This document shows positions 1 through 15,000 of a stretch of 64,000 bases of DNA, in pieces; position 1 is the stretch's first letter; every line of letters begins with the position of its first letter. The notes under the pieces were generated by a model. That model did no database searches, was not told the DNA's origin, and saw only the letters and a program-made list of their open reading frames with translations. Position numbers and translations under genes: made by a program. The DNA is from Lampris incognitus. Its lineage: Eukaryota > Chordata > Actinopteri > Lampriformes > Lampridae. Location: the NCBI RefSeq assembly GCF_029633865.1, contig NC_079213.1, forward strand, positions 96,016,820-96,080,819, in the 5' to 3' direction.

Positions 1-917
<917 letters not shown>

Positions 918-1054
918 TGTGATGCTTGGCTCTTGTGACACATGACCTTAGCCAGAGCGTGTCTAGAGGGGAAGAGACTCCTCAATGGGTGGGACTGAAA
1001 ACAAGTGACGCATGACTAAGAGGCCCAGGAAGTTCCAGCAGACAGCTGTTATTG

Positions 1055-3490
<2,436 letters not shown>

Positions 3491-3493
3491 ATC

Positions 3494-5103
3494 ATGCCAA
3501 CAATTGCGGGGAAAGTAAACTCATCGTACCCAGACGAAACAGCGAGTGCTTCAAGTTGGCCAGTAAGTACTCATACTATTCTGGACCACACCGGTATTTC
3601 TGCGTGATTTATCCAGCTCACTATAAATCGAGTTTACTTCACATTCCCGACAATTTTTTTTCAGCAAAGTGTATCTCGGCTGCCAGAAGGAAAAAAATAC
3701 ATCAATACATTATAACCTGTCCTATCGGTGCTACTGTGTGATTTGGAGAATGGTTGGCACTGACGCAAAGCCACAAAAAAAAAGCGGTTTGGCCCTTTAA
3801 TGTTCGTAAAAGACCGGAGTCACGTGGCTCCTGTATCACATACCGGAAGCGCCGACTAAAGTCCTTGAGAATGAGTCACTCTTAAACCTTAAACTCGACA
3901 CCGCTGTGGTCCCTATATTCCAATGAGTAGGGGCGCTCTTCTTGACTCGGTGTGCGGTGTCCTTTAGGGGGACACCGGGACTTTTCCTTGCATACCGTCA
4001 GTTGTCATAAGATGCTGGTATGCAGAGGATTTATTGCCACCGCTAACTTACTCTCCCTCCAATGCCACTGTGTCCTCTTGTGGTTCATTTCAGTGAGCCC
4101 TCCTTAAATGTCAAACCAAAGCTCTTCTTGTAGTGCCAGAGTCTCGCACACCACTACCCCGTACTGCTCAGCTGTATACCCCCTTGATTAAAATCTGATT
4201 AATTCATTGCATACCACACATAAGAAAAGCATTGAGCATCAGAATAAATGTTGGGTTTAACTGTGTTTATGTAAACACAGGTGACACAATGTTTTTTGGA
4301 TGAATTATCTACCATACATACACATATTTGACTGTGCTGTGGCACTTGTAATCTCCATCCATTATCCGAACCACTTATCGTGCTCTCAGGGTCACGGGGA
4401 TGCTGGAGCCTATCCCAGCAGTCATTGGGCGACAGGCGGGGCGACACAATGTACAGGCCACCAGGTCATCTCAGGGCCCACAAACACACACACATTCACA
4501 TCTAGGGATAATTTAGTATGGCCGATTCACCTGACCTCATCATCATCATCATCGGTGGTCACTCGAGGTCGAGTATGACTGTCCTCCTTCTTGATCTTTG
4601 TGGGTCATCAGGTGGGCGAAGAGGCCACCTGACCTACATGTGTTTGGACTGTGGGAGGAAACCCATGCAGACACGGGGAGAATATGCAAACCCCACACAG
4701 AGGACGACTCAAGACGACCCCCAAGGCTGGACTACCCCAGGGCTTGAACCCAGGACCTTCTTGCTGTGAGGCGACCGCGCTAACTACTGCGCCACCATGC
4801 CGCCGCATTTGTAATCTGTTGTTTCAATTTAAATTTTACATTTGAGTCACGGATTTCCTTCAGATTTCCTTCCGATGCTGTGAAGAGGTGACGCTCCAGT
4901 GCCAATGGACAACTAGATTTGGTAGAGACATCAAGGTATGTTTCTCCAGCATCTCATGCACTTTATTTCCTTTTGATCACATCACTGTTATATTGCCTAT
5001 CTTACACCTTGCCCAGTTCTTACAGGGTTTCCCTCACCAAACCACTGGCCATTACTGTGGTGTCTTCATACTGATGGGAAATACCTTTCTAGTCTCTATT
5101 TAG
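3494..5103 (+). CDS. unidentified three-exon frame with a GHYCGVF motif
   Basis: I do not recognise this gene. Three blocks (3494-3562, 4864-4935, 5026-5103) can be joined in phase 0. The first starts at ATG and ends CCA before gtaagt. The second lies between ttccttcag and gtatgt. The third follows ttcttacag and ends at TAG. Together they would encode about 72 residues, including SFRCCEEVTLQCQW, FGRDIK and HQTTGHYCGVFILM. The last segment resembles the glutamine/cysteine end of Ulp1-type (C48) cysteine proteases (Q, then C-G-V-F), but no His/Asp part is visible, so this is a weak inference. A SINE lies in the first intron. The blocks could be real exons of a small gene, a fragment of a larger one with the blocks at 6.8-7.4 kb, or a decayed transposon gene. 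In favour of the frame are three consistent splice junctions in one phase. Confidence 0.35.
4355..4808 (-). mobile_element. tRNA-derived SINE, full length, with a nested LINE tail
   Basis: Read on the minus strand, the element starts with GGCGGCATGGTGGCGCAGTAG (A box) and has a B-box-like GGGTTCAAGCCC, both typical of a tRNA-type pol III promoter. It ends in the ATAATGGATGG-type 3' end. A target duplication TTGTAATCT flanks it (4346-4354 and 4809-4817). The same family occurs at 8.25, 14.1 and 19.2 kb. The B box comes from the SINE and does not mark a functional tRNA gene. Confidence 0.85.
4537..4625 (-). mobile_element. 5'-truncated LINE 3' end inserted in the SINE
   Basis: About 90 bases beginning with (TCA)n match the 3' end of the LINE at 10.6 kb: both share the stop-proximal coding tail and the run of TGA/TCA triplets. 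The insert is bounded by a direct duplication CACCTGACC (4528-4536 and 4626-4634), which in the other SINE copies occurs once. It is therefore younger than the SINE. Confidence 0.8.
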
Positions 5104-5536
5104 ATGTTTGGTATTATCTGAAAATGTCATAACTTCACAGATCTTTGCCTTTCACAGTATCCACTCAACCTCAGCAAAGATGTTCCGCTTTAGTTTACAG
5201 AGGTCTGTATTTTTCTTCTCAGATGGGAGCAAAAGTACAAGAGGAAATTAAACCCACCACCATTACCATGACGTTTCGTTTGTAAATGCTTTAAATTTTT
5301 CAAAAGGTTAACTAAGCGTAATCTACTCTGCAGTAACTGGTGTGTATAAAATGCAAATGTTGAGCAGACAAATGGTGAAGTACTGAGTTGTGGCTGAAAA
5401 TTGCACATGGCACAGATCTGAAAATCGTGGCGCATTACTCTTAGATATCTTTGAATGTAACTTCCTAAACAACATTTGCTATACATTGCTTTAGTTTCTT
5501 TTCCTTTTTTTTTTCTTTTTTTTTTTTTTTTTTTTT
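5104..5536. other. intergenic, nothing recognised
   Basis: No gene or repeat recognised, except a T-rich tract at 5505-5537 that leads into the next retroelement tail. Confidence 0.35.
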
Positions 5537-6010
5537 TGACGTGCTGGACGTGCCAGTCGTGTACAGGAGTACTTTTGGTGGTGGACTCATTCTGCCAGGG
5601 TGCACTGCGGGGCGCCGCAGGGGGTCATTCCTGCCTGTGGTTAGTCAATGGTCATTGGACCGGCCCTTTGACTTATTTTGCCCTGTTGGGTGTTTGTTTG
5701 TGCTGTTTGTTTCATGCTGCAGTCGTGCAGTGTGGATATGGTGTTTGCTGCAGCATGATACACATATGTTTACATATTTTATTCTTGTTTCTATTTCTTA
5801 TTTTATCTTCTATTTCTAGTTATTTCTATTTTCTTGTTATCTCGTATCTTGTCAGTTTTTCTTTACTAGAGTGTGAGTGTCTGTAATAGGACCCAATTTC
5901 CCCTAGGGGATCAGAATCAGAATCAGAATACTTTATTCATCCCCGAGGGGAAATTGGGGAAATAAATTTGGGGAAATTGGATGAATAAAGTATTCTGGTT
6001 CTGATTATTC
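5537..6010 (+). mobile_element. retroelement 3' tail with inverted terminal segment
   Basis: An AT-rich 3'-UTR-like stretch is followed by GATCAGAATCAGAATAC and a reversed partner ending AAAGTATTCTGGTTCTGATT. The tail motif (GGGGAAATTGG and ATGAATAAAGTATTCTG) occurs once in each orientation at 5905-6005, forming a fold-back. Related TTCTGATTCTG tails occur near 9.1, 19.0 and 31.0 kb. The family was not identified, but the tail is of the kind left by 5'-truncated non-LTR elements. Confidence 0.5.
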
Positions 6011-6267
6011 TGTCACTATCTCACTCAAAAGCCATGGACAGAGGTTTGCTTACTGGTCCAATGAGGCTAAAGCGTTGCTCCAAGGGCCACTGCAGCCAGT
6101 ACACAAGGTCCCAAAGGCCAGGAAGACATAACATGAGGGGAGCATGATGCTGATGGTAGAGGACACCCAGTGGCACACTCCTGTTTGTGATAGAATCATT
6201 AAGAAATGTCAGATTATGTCATACATACACACATATTTATACTAGTATAACTCAGTCTGTATATGGG

Positions 6268-6560
6268 CTTACTTTATCTTCTTCTTTCGGCTTGTTCCCT
6301 GTTTTTCAGGGGTCGCCAAAGCAGATTTTATAGTTTCAATTGGTACCCTGTGAGGGCACAGTACCAATGGCAGCTATTGTTAACCCAGGCCTCGACCGAT
6401 CGGTCCGGTATGGTCTTGTCAATCCGCATACTGATTTGGCAAAATTTTACATCAGATAACCTCCTGACACAACCACTAACCCTATGGACAGGGGCACAGG
6501 TAAAGCACTGGATGCCATCCCAGTATTCATGGACTTGCGCCCATGCCTGCCACATTGGTC
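6268..6560 (-). mobile_element. internally deleted RTE-like element
   Basis: At the left is a TTTCGGCTTGTTCCC...GGGGTCGCCA block, resembling the reverse complement of the RTE 3' tail. At the right is an AAATTTTACATCAGAT...CCTGACACAACC block, resembling the reverse complement of the RTE 5' region seen at 38.8 kb. No coding part lies between them, so this looks like an ends-only derivative. Similarity was judged by eye. Confidence 0.45.
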
Positions 6561-6774
6561 TTACTTTATTTATAATAAGCTTTGTTTCCATGTAATTGAA
6601 CAATCACATAACCCACAGTTTGTTATGGATGTTTTCATCATTAATTTTCAACGTTCATATTTTTGTTACTGTATGCCCAAAAAGCCTTGGTGGTCCGATT
6701 GTGCTGGCAACAGTGTAGGCAGTATGTTGTTGTCTGTGAAATATGCTTGATCTTGCCTGACCCATATTTTACAA

Positions 6775-7374
6775 TTGCCAAACTGTGTCCTTTTGGATAT
6801 CCTCAACAAAGTGGTACTCCAGGAAGAAGATAAAGCATACCTAACATTGGCTCTGGTGTGCACCACCTTCAGAGATACTGTGTCCACTGATTATTTCAGG
6901 AGACGGGCACATTTTCAGTGGCTTGACAGTAAGGAAAGGGTGCAGCAGTGTACAATACTTAAGTGCTGTGGTGTCTATGCATGTTTTCACTGGCTCTATG
7001 GAAATGTGCTCTTTTGGCTTACATTTTGCTTTACACAGGTGTTGCTAGGTGGAGCAGGTTCTCTGCGTCATACATAAAAGGGATCTACGCTATGTACACC
7101 ATTGACACCTGCCTTGAATGTCGGAGGCTTAATGAAAACTGCACACAAGGCATACATCTTATACTGGATAATTGTATATCTGTCAGTATATGCTGTATTG
7201 ATGTCATAACTATGCATAGACCACATGCGTGGTGTAGTGGTCAAAGTATGATTTTATTCTATTATTTTCTTTCTCTGTATTGCAGGATATGTTGGGACAG
7301 GGAAAATACGAGAAATTTATCCTGAAGACCCGCATCCAGGCTATTGTGATCACTTCTGCAGCCAAATGTTATAG
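6775..7374 (+). pseudogene. F-box-like three-exon remnant, unidentified family
   Basis: I do not recognise the gene. Three blocks join in one frame: to 6928, 7039-7149 and 7286-7374. The first (LPNCVLLDILNKVV, then LTLALVCTTFRDTVS) has the leucine spacing of an F-box and is followed by YFRRRAHFQWLDS. The second has a paired-cysteine segment (TCLECRRLNENC). The third reads GYVGTGKIREIYPE and HPGYCDHFCSQ before TAG. Splice phases agree (1 and 1). Decay is suggested by an in-frame TGA at 6748 with no AG acceptor between it and the F-box start, and by a GC in place of GT at the second donor (7150). F-box proteins normally recruit substrates to SCF ubiquitin ligases; no such role is claimed here. 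It may belong with the exons at 3.5-5.1 kb. Confidence 0.4.
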
Positions 7375-8250
<876 letters not shown>

Positions 8251-8358
8251 TGTCCAGGGTGTCTCCCCGCCTGCCACTGAATGACTGCTGGGATAGGCGC
8301 CAGCATCCCCGCAACCCTGAGAGCAGGATAAGCAGTTCAGATAATGGATGGAATGGAA
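8251..8358 (+). mobile_element. SINE 3' fragment
   Basis: TGTCCAGGGTGTCTCCCCGC through AGCAGGATAAGC and ATAATGGATGG match the 3' third of the SINE at 14.1 kb. The tRNA-like head is missing, so the copy is 5'-truncated. Confidence 0.8.
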
Positions 8359-8364
8359 TGGGAA

Positions 8365-9490
8365 TGGCGTCGGAGTGGAAGAAGCAGAGCAAAATTGGAA
8401 ATGAGAATGAGGACACGAGAGGGTTTGAAAATAAGAAAAGGAGGACAAATACATCGAGTTGCTCACATGGTTCTAATCAGTCATTGGGAATGGAGAAGTA
8501 TATCATTGGGATGATAGCCATGACCTATGATGAAAGAAAATGGGATTTTCAAGGGACCACATGAGGTCGGAAAGTTTGTAGGGAGAATCAATCAGCGTAA
8601 CTAGAAGTGGGATGGTTATCATTGATTTTATCTCAAAGCGTCAGAGAGATAGAGCCCTTAAGATCGAGATATTTGGATGACTCTGTGTGTGACCTGCTTC
8701 CCACTTGGATTAAGAGTAAAGAAGAAGGGAGTGATAAATGGCATGCCACTGACTGTAAAGGCTGAGTCATTTCGGGATGTTGCAGGTATGTGTGAGGCAA
8801 GAAGATTCCGAGAAGGGAAGAAGGAGGACAGTAATTCTGTGTGTTTGACTTTTGAATGGGAATAGCCGGAAAGAATGTACCTTGATTAAGTGAGTTACAG
8901 GGTGACGCCATATGAGAGCTTCTCTCAGATGGCTCTGCTGTCAAGAATATGGACATGTTGCAGCAGCATGTAATGGAGTCAAAACATGTGGGAAGGACAA
9001 CTGCAATGTGGAAAATTGTAAAGTCGAGAAAGTCCAAGTAAAATGCCTGCGCTGCAAGGAAAATAATGATACGTGGTCAGCACAGTGTCAAAAAAAAAGA
9101 TTAAGAATCAGAATCGTGTTTATTGGGCATTAGGTTTGCACTACATGGAATTTGACTCTGGTTTCGTGTCTCTCTGTGTACTTAACATAGAATAACAACA
9201 CAACAATTTTCAGATATATACACAAAGATCGAAGAAAGTGAATAAGTAAGGAAGAGAAAGTGAATAAGATGAGAGAAATGGGAATGTCATTTGCTGAAGC
9301 TGCTAAAAGAATTGAGAGAAACAACGAGAATAATGTGAGACAAGAAGCCAAAGAGGACAAGTCAGTCAAAAAGCATACTGAGCTTTGCTTTTGTAAGGAC
9401 CAGATGAAGTTTTTGGCCTTTTGCGCAGTGGTAATTAACAGTACTGCTGGAGTAGAAAGAACATCTGAGAGAATTTACAAATTGTAGATG
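8365..9490 (+). pseudogene. decayed non-LTR ORF1 with CCHC zinc knuckles
   Basis: Discontinuous frames give VINGMPLTVKAESFRD, VCLTFEWE, a knuckle-like CCQEYGHVAAAC, then CLRCKENNDTWSAQC and, after an insertion, MREMGMSFAEAAKRIERN. This order (RNA-binding domain, CCHC knuckles, SFAEA motif) is that of nucleic-acid-binding ORF1 proteins of fish LINEs. Stops and frame changes break it and no reverse transcriptase follows. I prefer a LINE because of the C-terminal SFAEAAKRI segment, but did not test this. Confidence 0.55.
9103..9243 (-). mobile_element. short retroelement insertion in the ORF1 remnant
   Basis: The knuckle reading CQKK is interrupted by ATTAAGAATCAGAATC, a poly-tail of the type seen at 5.9 kb in reverse orientation. 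The ORF1 reading resumes after a GAAAGTGAATAAG sequence that occurs twice (about 9234 and 9258). Confidence 0.5.
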
Positions 9491-10597
9491 CAGTAAGGAC
9501 ATTTCTGAGTGTTGTAGAAGTTTCAGGAGAAGGTGTGCAGCAGATGCTGACCTATGAAATACGTTTAATTGAGAAAAAGAGCTTTTTTAAGTAGTCATTT
9601 TGATCTAGTTGGTGACGGTAATGCACCAAATCGTTGTTTGCCAACCGCCAATAAACCTAAGAAAGGAGGAAGAAGAACCCGAGCTGATCTGGTACCTACC
9701 CCGGACGCCGGAACAACTTGCATTTTGGAACCATAATGGGGCGTCTTGACTGGACCTTCAAACAAGGGTCATTCAACGTCTCAGTGTTAGACATTGTGAA
9801 CTGTTAATAGTACCATACTGTTCACCGATATATACACACCAAAACACCAACAAGGACAGTGCCTGGCCTTAGTGTTTCCACCAGGGTTTGAGTTATAATC
9901 TGAGTTTTATCCAAAGGAGTTGAATCAAGTGCAACTGGACTTGCTATATATCCGTGAAGACGTTTCGCCTCTCATCCAAGAGGCTTCCTCAGTTCGGGTG
10001 CGCTTTCCAAGAAAGAGACTTCACCGCTCTAACACACAGCAGCCCACTGATGGCAACAACTGTAGATTGCAACAACCCGACACTGCCCGAGACGTCTGCG
10101 ATATTGCGACATCAAAGTTTCAACAGCCTGAAACATGCCAAAGCCAGACCCGGCGCCAGGATGAAGTCATCGACGACACACAACCAACAGCGCCATCTAT
10201 TGTTCTGAAGCAACTGCTAAGCCATAGTCACATTATCTCGCCCAATAATGTCGTTGTTTTTTTGGCGTTTTTCTATCGATACATAACACTTAAACAGAGA
10301 GGCGAAAAATAAATACAATGGCCAAATAAAAAGTGAAAGCCATCCTCTTGCCATTACGCAGACAAAATAGACCAGAGACCAGAGTGATCTGTTTTCAGCA
10401 GGCCGCGGTCGCGGTCCTGGAACCCAATGATGCTGAAGTCTTTACTGGACGATGGGGAGAGGGTCAGATTTGAGGCCCATTTAAATCCGCGATTCGTGGA
10501 CCTGTTTTTTGTAGGAAAAAAAATATACTAAACTAACCAGGCTTGTAGACCCCGTCGACAGCAGCGGCCTTTTTCCGGCGGCGTGGTAGCGAGTCTA
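9491..10597. other. intergenic with one unclassified repeat segment
   Basis: Apart from the repeat segment at 9908-10010, nothing was recognised. A GC-rich patch near 10400-10590 has no coding signature that I can name. Confidence 0.3.
9908..10010 (+). repeat. unclassified repeat, single arm of the 59-kb palindrome
   Basis: ATCCAAAGGAGTTGAATCAA through GACGTTTCGCCTCTCATCC is nearly identical to one arm of the palindromic insertion at 58986-59150, so the two are the same dispersed repeat. Its class is uncertain. Confidence 0.7.
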
Positions 10598-11040
10598 CTC
10601 ATCATCATCGGCGGTCACTCGGGGTCGAGTATGACTGTCCTCCTTCTTGGTCCTTGTGGGTCTTCAGGTGGGCGAAGAGGCCGATCCTGGAGCCGCATAT
10701 TTTGGTGCAGTGGGTGCAGTGTGGGCAGGGATGGGCGGTGGTAGTGGTGGGATTGGTTTGGGCCTTGTTGGTGGAAACGCCCTCCTTTCTGAGTCTGCGC
10801 TTGTCCTCTGCAGCACGGCGGAGATCATTATTATATAGAGCAGCTCCTTCCCAGACAAGTTTTCTCCAGGTCGCCCTGTTCGTTGCTGTGTCCTCCCAGG
10901 TCTTAGGGTCTATGTGGCATTTTTCTGATGTTCGCTTGGATTTTATCCTTATACCTTTTCTTTTGACCTCCCTTCTTTTGACCTTTCTTTTGACGTTGTC
11001 CTGTGAGAAGCTGGGAGCACAGGACTTGTATAGGACAGTA
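10598..11040 (-). pseudogene. C-terminal end of a LINE polyprotein with a zinc finger
   Basis: On the minus strand the sequence encodes a GRSKEKVIRIKSKRTSEK segment, then NRATWRKLVWEGAALYNNDL, an RRAAEDKRRLRKEG helix and a CPHC...GSRIGLFAHLKTH zinc finger. It ends in tandem TGA stops. This is the typical tail of a non-LTR reverse-transcriptase polyprotein. The RT and endonuclease domains are missing (5' truncation). The clade was not determined. A sister copy sits inside the SINE at 4.5 kb. Confidence 0.7.
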
Positions 11041-11104
11041 GTAGTAGACAGCTAGTCTACTACTACTACTGTTACTCAATATTATAAAGATAATGGCTGA
11101 TACA

Positions 11105-11165
11105 TGTAGTGACTTGGAATGGAAAGGGATGATCCGCTGTGGCGACCCCTAACGTGAGCAGCCGA

Positions 11166-11201
<36 letters not shown>

Positions 11202-11235
11202 TAGTAGTAGTAGTAATAGTAGTGGTGGTAGTAGT
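11105..11235 (+). mobile_element. RTE LINE 3' tail ending in an (AGT)n array
   Basis: GGATGATCCGCTGTGGCGAC and CCCTAACGTGAGCAGCCGAA match the 3' end of the RTE element at 41.9 kb. They are followed by about 25 AGT units. The copy is severely 5'-truncated. Confidence 0.8.
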
Positions 11236-11334
11236 TGTGAAAGACCCAGCTCTTTCAAGAACACAATCACACCATGGTATTAATAAAAAAAAATAAAAAA
11301 ATAAACCGCTTCTATGCTGCCTATGCATTAACTT

Positions 11335-11495
11335 TGTGCACTGCCTGTTGACGCCTACGTCCTATTGGACTTGAACCTAGTTTTTTTGGCACTTACTTGC
11401 GTTGTTGTCTTCTGGCTAGATCCTTGCTTTTGTTAATTCACAGATGTACGTCGCTTTGGATAAACGCGTCTGCTAAATGAAATTGTAAAACTGTA
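11335..11495 (+). mobile_element. L2 LINE 3' tail fragment
   Basis: GTCGCTTTGGATAAACGCGT followed by CTGCTAAATG closely matches the tail of the L2 element at 57.57 kb. The copy is 5'-truncated. Confidence 0.65.
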
Positions 11496-11724
11496 AATGT
11501 TCGCGGCTAGCGTCCTCTCAGCATGCACCGTTCGCGCAAGTTTCTACTGCGCACCGCGGTGGTGAAGTGCAGCTTTACTGTCATTCACGAGAGAATATGG
11601 TGTGTTTAGTTCTTTTTGAAAACATGTTTATTTTACTCTGTTTATCTCGTTGGAGTAAATAACACTAATTAAATTGAAAAAATGCATTATTTGTGATTTT
11701 AAAAAAGGGTTGGTTGTTGTGTTG

Positions 11725-11797
11725 CTGTAAAGTTCCTTGAGGCTAAATTGTAATTGGTGATATTGGGCTGTACAAATAAAATTGACTTGACTTGATG
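11725..11797 (+). mobile_element. retroelement tail fragment
   Basis: ATTGGGCTGTACAAATAAAA followed by TTGACTTGACTTG is a common fish retroelement 3' end with a short tandem tail. No body is visible. Confidence 0.5.
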
Positions 11798-12020
11798 GTA
11801 ATGAATTAGCGACCCCCACAGATGTGTGATTTTATTGCTTTCATGGGAGCTCAGACCCATCCTTACGGGAGCTCAACCCCCACTGGCTCCCACATACCTC
11901 GAACCCATGTTTCCACATCATGCACTGCCCATGACGAATTTACGTCGTCGTTTTATGTGTAGCGATTTTGTCATTTTCAGCTTGCCGTAGTTGTTTCCTT
12001 CATTCGTTATCTGGCCGAAG

Positions 12021-15000
12021 ATGGCTGAAGCTCCTCCATGGCCCAGCCGGTTCTTCTGCCACAGATGTTCTGCAGAGATTAGTCCTCGTATTCCCGTATG
12101 TAACATAGATAAATTGTTATTACATAGTCATATTGACAAAAAGCTAATTAGATTGATTATGTCACTTGTGTAGTTGGTTTTCTGCAGAATGTTATATCTG
12201 ACAGCTGGTCTGACAACGATAGCTAGCTAGCTAGCTAGCTCCTCTGAGGCCAGTCTGGTTTATTATTCTAACGTTAGCTAAGTGGATTTCAGTATATATA
12301 TAAAAAAGGGTCTGCATATCTTAATTGACGTTTGTCTTCGCACACATGAGCAACGTTTTTTTTCCAAAATTACGTGACATTTTTTACAAAGTAACCAGAC
12401 TGCTAAAATTTATTTTGCGCGATTCGGTGGTTTATTTTGCGTGGTGAAACTACCTTTGCGAATAATACGCTGCATATTTTGACATCGACCCTGCAGATAA
12501 CGGTAAATCTGGGTGTCGTGCATCACATTTGAAAGGTTTTGTGATACATTACAGCATAAATTGAACAGATTAGTCTGCACGATTCCCAACTGCGTATATG
12601 TTTAGTCCCCCGTGCTGAATGATCCATCCTACAGTACACTAGTAACAATACCACTGTGCATTCGTTCTTGCTTCGCTATCCAGTAAAACACCAGATACAT
12701 GTCAAGCAAAGACTAGAAGGATCTTAAATAGAATAGTAAGGGACCGGGGTAAGGTTAATTTTCATTTGGTTATTGGACGTTTTAAAGGGAATTTAAGGGA
12801 CCGTCTTCAAAGTGCAGTTTTTGTATTAACAAAAACTTCAACAGCTTCCCATATAAATGTCCAACTTATACAAAACCAAGTGTGTTAGAAAGTGCATGGC
12901 AGGTGGGTCAATCCGTTGTCATTTAATTTTTGAAAAACGTTTTGTTGATTTTTCATAAATTTTTATATCATAAAAAAATTAATAACTTCCTGTATATAGG
13001 GCCTACTCATACAAAACCAAGTGTGTTAGAAAGTGTACACCAGGAAGGTCGATCTACGGCGATTACATTTTTGAAATTTTTTTTGCTGATTCTTAATAAA
13101 TATTTAGATTACAAAAACATCCTGTTGCTCTCTGGTGGTATTGGACACTAATGCTGCATTGAAAGGAATCTGGGAGACGGTAAACGGCAGATGGCAAACT
13201 GGAACGGGAAAAACCACAAACTGCGAAACGGGACTGCGGGACGGTAAAAAAACAAAAAAAACTACATGAGTTATGTTGATATTGTATATTTTGCACAAAA
13301 AATTGTACAAAAGTGTTTTGTGTTTGTATTTAAGTACATACAATAATTCTGTCAATTCATATACCTGTAAAATTAATCCGCCATCTTGTCTGTTTTGTGA
13401 TGTGCTATGTAATATCCGGTTGTAAATTCATTTGTGGAGGACTGAAAAATGTTAAATTAATTTAAACTTTAGATAGCAGTGTCGTCTGCCGTTGCCGTTG
13501 TCATCGTGATTTTACCGTCCTGCTCTCTTCCTCAATAATGACTTCCGGTTTGCCATCTGCCATTTACCGGATTCCATGTGAATGCAGCATAAATCTTCCA
13601 CTGGATGAAAAGATAATCTGTACTCTTTATTAGGGGGCCAAGGACCAATGGTACAAGGCACCCTATTGTTTTTGCCTTGCTTTTGTATGAGTAGGCCTTA
13701 GCTACAGAAAGCTTTTGAATTTTTTGTAATATAAATAAATGATGGAAAAATCAACAAAACATGTTTTCAGATATGTAATTGCTGTAGATTGACCCTGCTG
13801 TTGTGCACTTTCTAACATGTTTGGTTTTGTACAAGTAGGCACTATATAGAGGTGGCTGTTGATTTTTTTTTGTTTTTGTAATATAAATATTTATCAAAAA
13901 TAAAAAAAAAATTCAAAAATGTAATTGCTGTAGTCACTCTCCTGTTGTGCTCTTGCTAACACTCTTGGTTTTGTATGAGTAGGCCCTTTAAACAGGAAGC
14001 TATTTAATTTTTTTTTTTGTAATATAAAAATGTGTGAAAAATCAACAAAACATTTTTTCAAAAATATAATTGCCGTAGATTGACCCTCCTGGGGCGGTGC
14101 AGTGGTTAGTGCAGTCGCCTCACAACAAGAAGGTCCTGGGTTCGAGCCCCAGGGTATTCCATCCTTGGGAGTCGTCCCGGATCGTCCACTGTGAAGTGTG
14201 CATGGGTTTCCTGCGGGTGCTCCGGTTTCCTCCCACAGTCCAAAGACATGTAGGTCAGGTGAATCGGCCATACTAAGTTGTCCATAGGTGTGAATGTGTG
14301 TGTGTGTCAGCCCTGTGATGGACTGGCAGCCTGTCCAGGGTGTCTCCCCACCTGCCGCCCAATGACTGCTGGGATAGGCTCCAGCATCCCCGTGACCCTG
14401 AGCAGGATAAGCGGTTTGGATAATGGATGGATGGCTGACCCTCCTGGTGTACACTTTCTAACACACTTGGTTTTGTATTAGTAGGCCCAATATACTTGTA
14501 GCTATTGATTTTTTTAAAAATAAATATTTATTTAATTTTTTAAAAAAAAATCAGACATGTAATTGCTGTAGATTGACCCTGCTGGTATACACCTTCTAAC
14601 ACACTTGGTTTCATATGAGTAGGCCCTACATACAGGAAGCTAATGATTTTTTTTTGTAATTTAAAAATGTATGGGAAATCAACAAAACATTCTTTTAAAA
14701 AATGTAATTGCCGTGGATTGACCACCTGTGCACTTTCTAATACACTTGGTTTTGTATAAATTGGACATTTATATGGGAAACTATTGAAATTTTTGTAATA
14801 CAAAAACTGCATTTTGAAGACTGCCCCTTAAATTCCCTTGAACGTCCAATATCCAATAACCAAATTAAAATGAACTTTACACCGGTTAGTAAGGATGTCC
14901 CTCACAAAGGAAAAAGATCTGCCATAGGTTTCCCTTGATCGCTGGTAATAAGGTAAGCGCAGAACTTTAGTTTGGACTGGATGACACAAATTGTTATGAT

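Larger units (their letters stand above)
12742..14886. mobile_element. 2.1-kb foldback transposon with inverted arrays of ~140-bp repeats
   Basis: The two ends are imperfect inverted copies (left GACCGGGGTAAGG, right reverse ACCGGTGTAAAG, followed by ATTTGGTTATTGG). They are flanked by an exact 8-bp duplication TAGTAAGG (12734-12741 and 14887-14894). Each arm is built of subterminal units of about 137-143 bp containing CCAAGTGTGTTAGAAAGTG and a GTCAATC..CGGCAATTACA block: two units in the left arm and five or six, inverted, in the right arm. No transposase frame is present. An 8-bp duplication fits hAT-like or related transposases; the family is not identified. Confidence 0.7.

Noticed and set aside
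4600-4800. tRNA gene suggested by A- and B-box sequences
   Set aside because: The boxes belong to a dispersed SINE; there is no cloverleaf or anticodon arm, and the same head recurs at 14.1 kb.
13894-14454. 186-codon minus-strand frame
   Set aside because: It runs through the SINE and the foldback arm and has no protein similarity I recognise.
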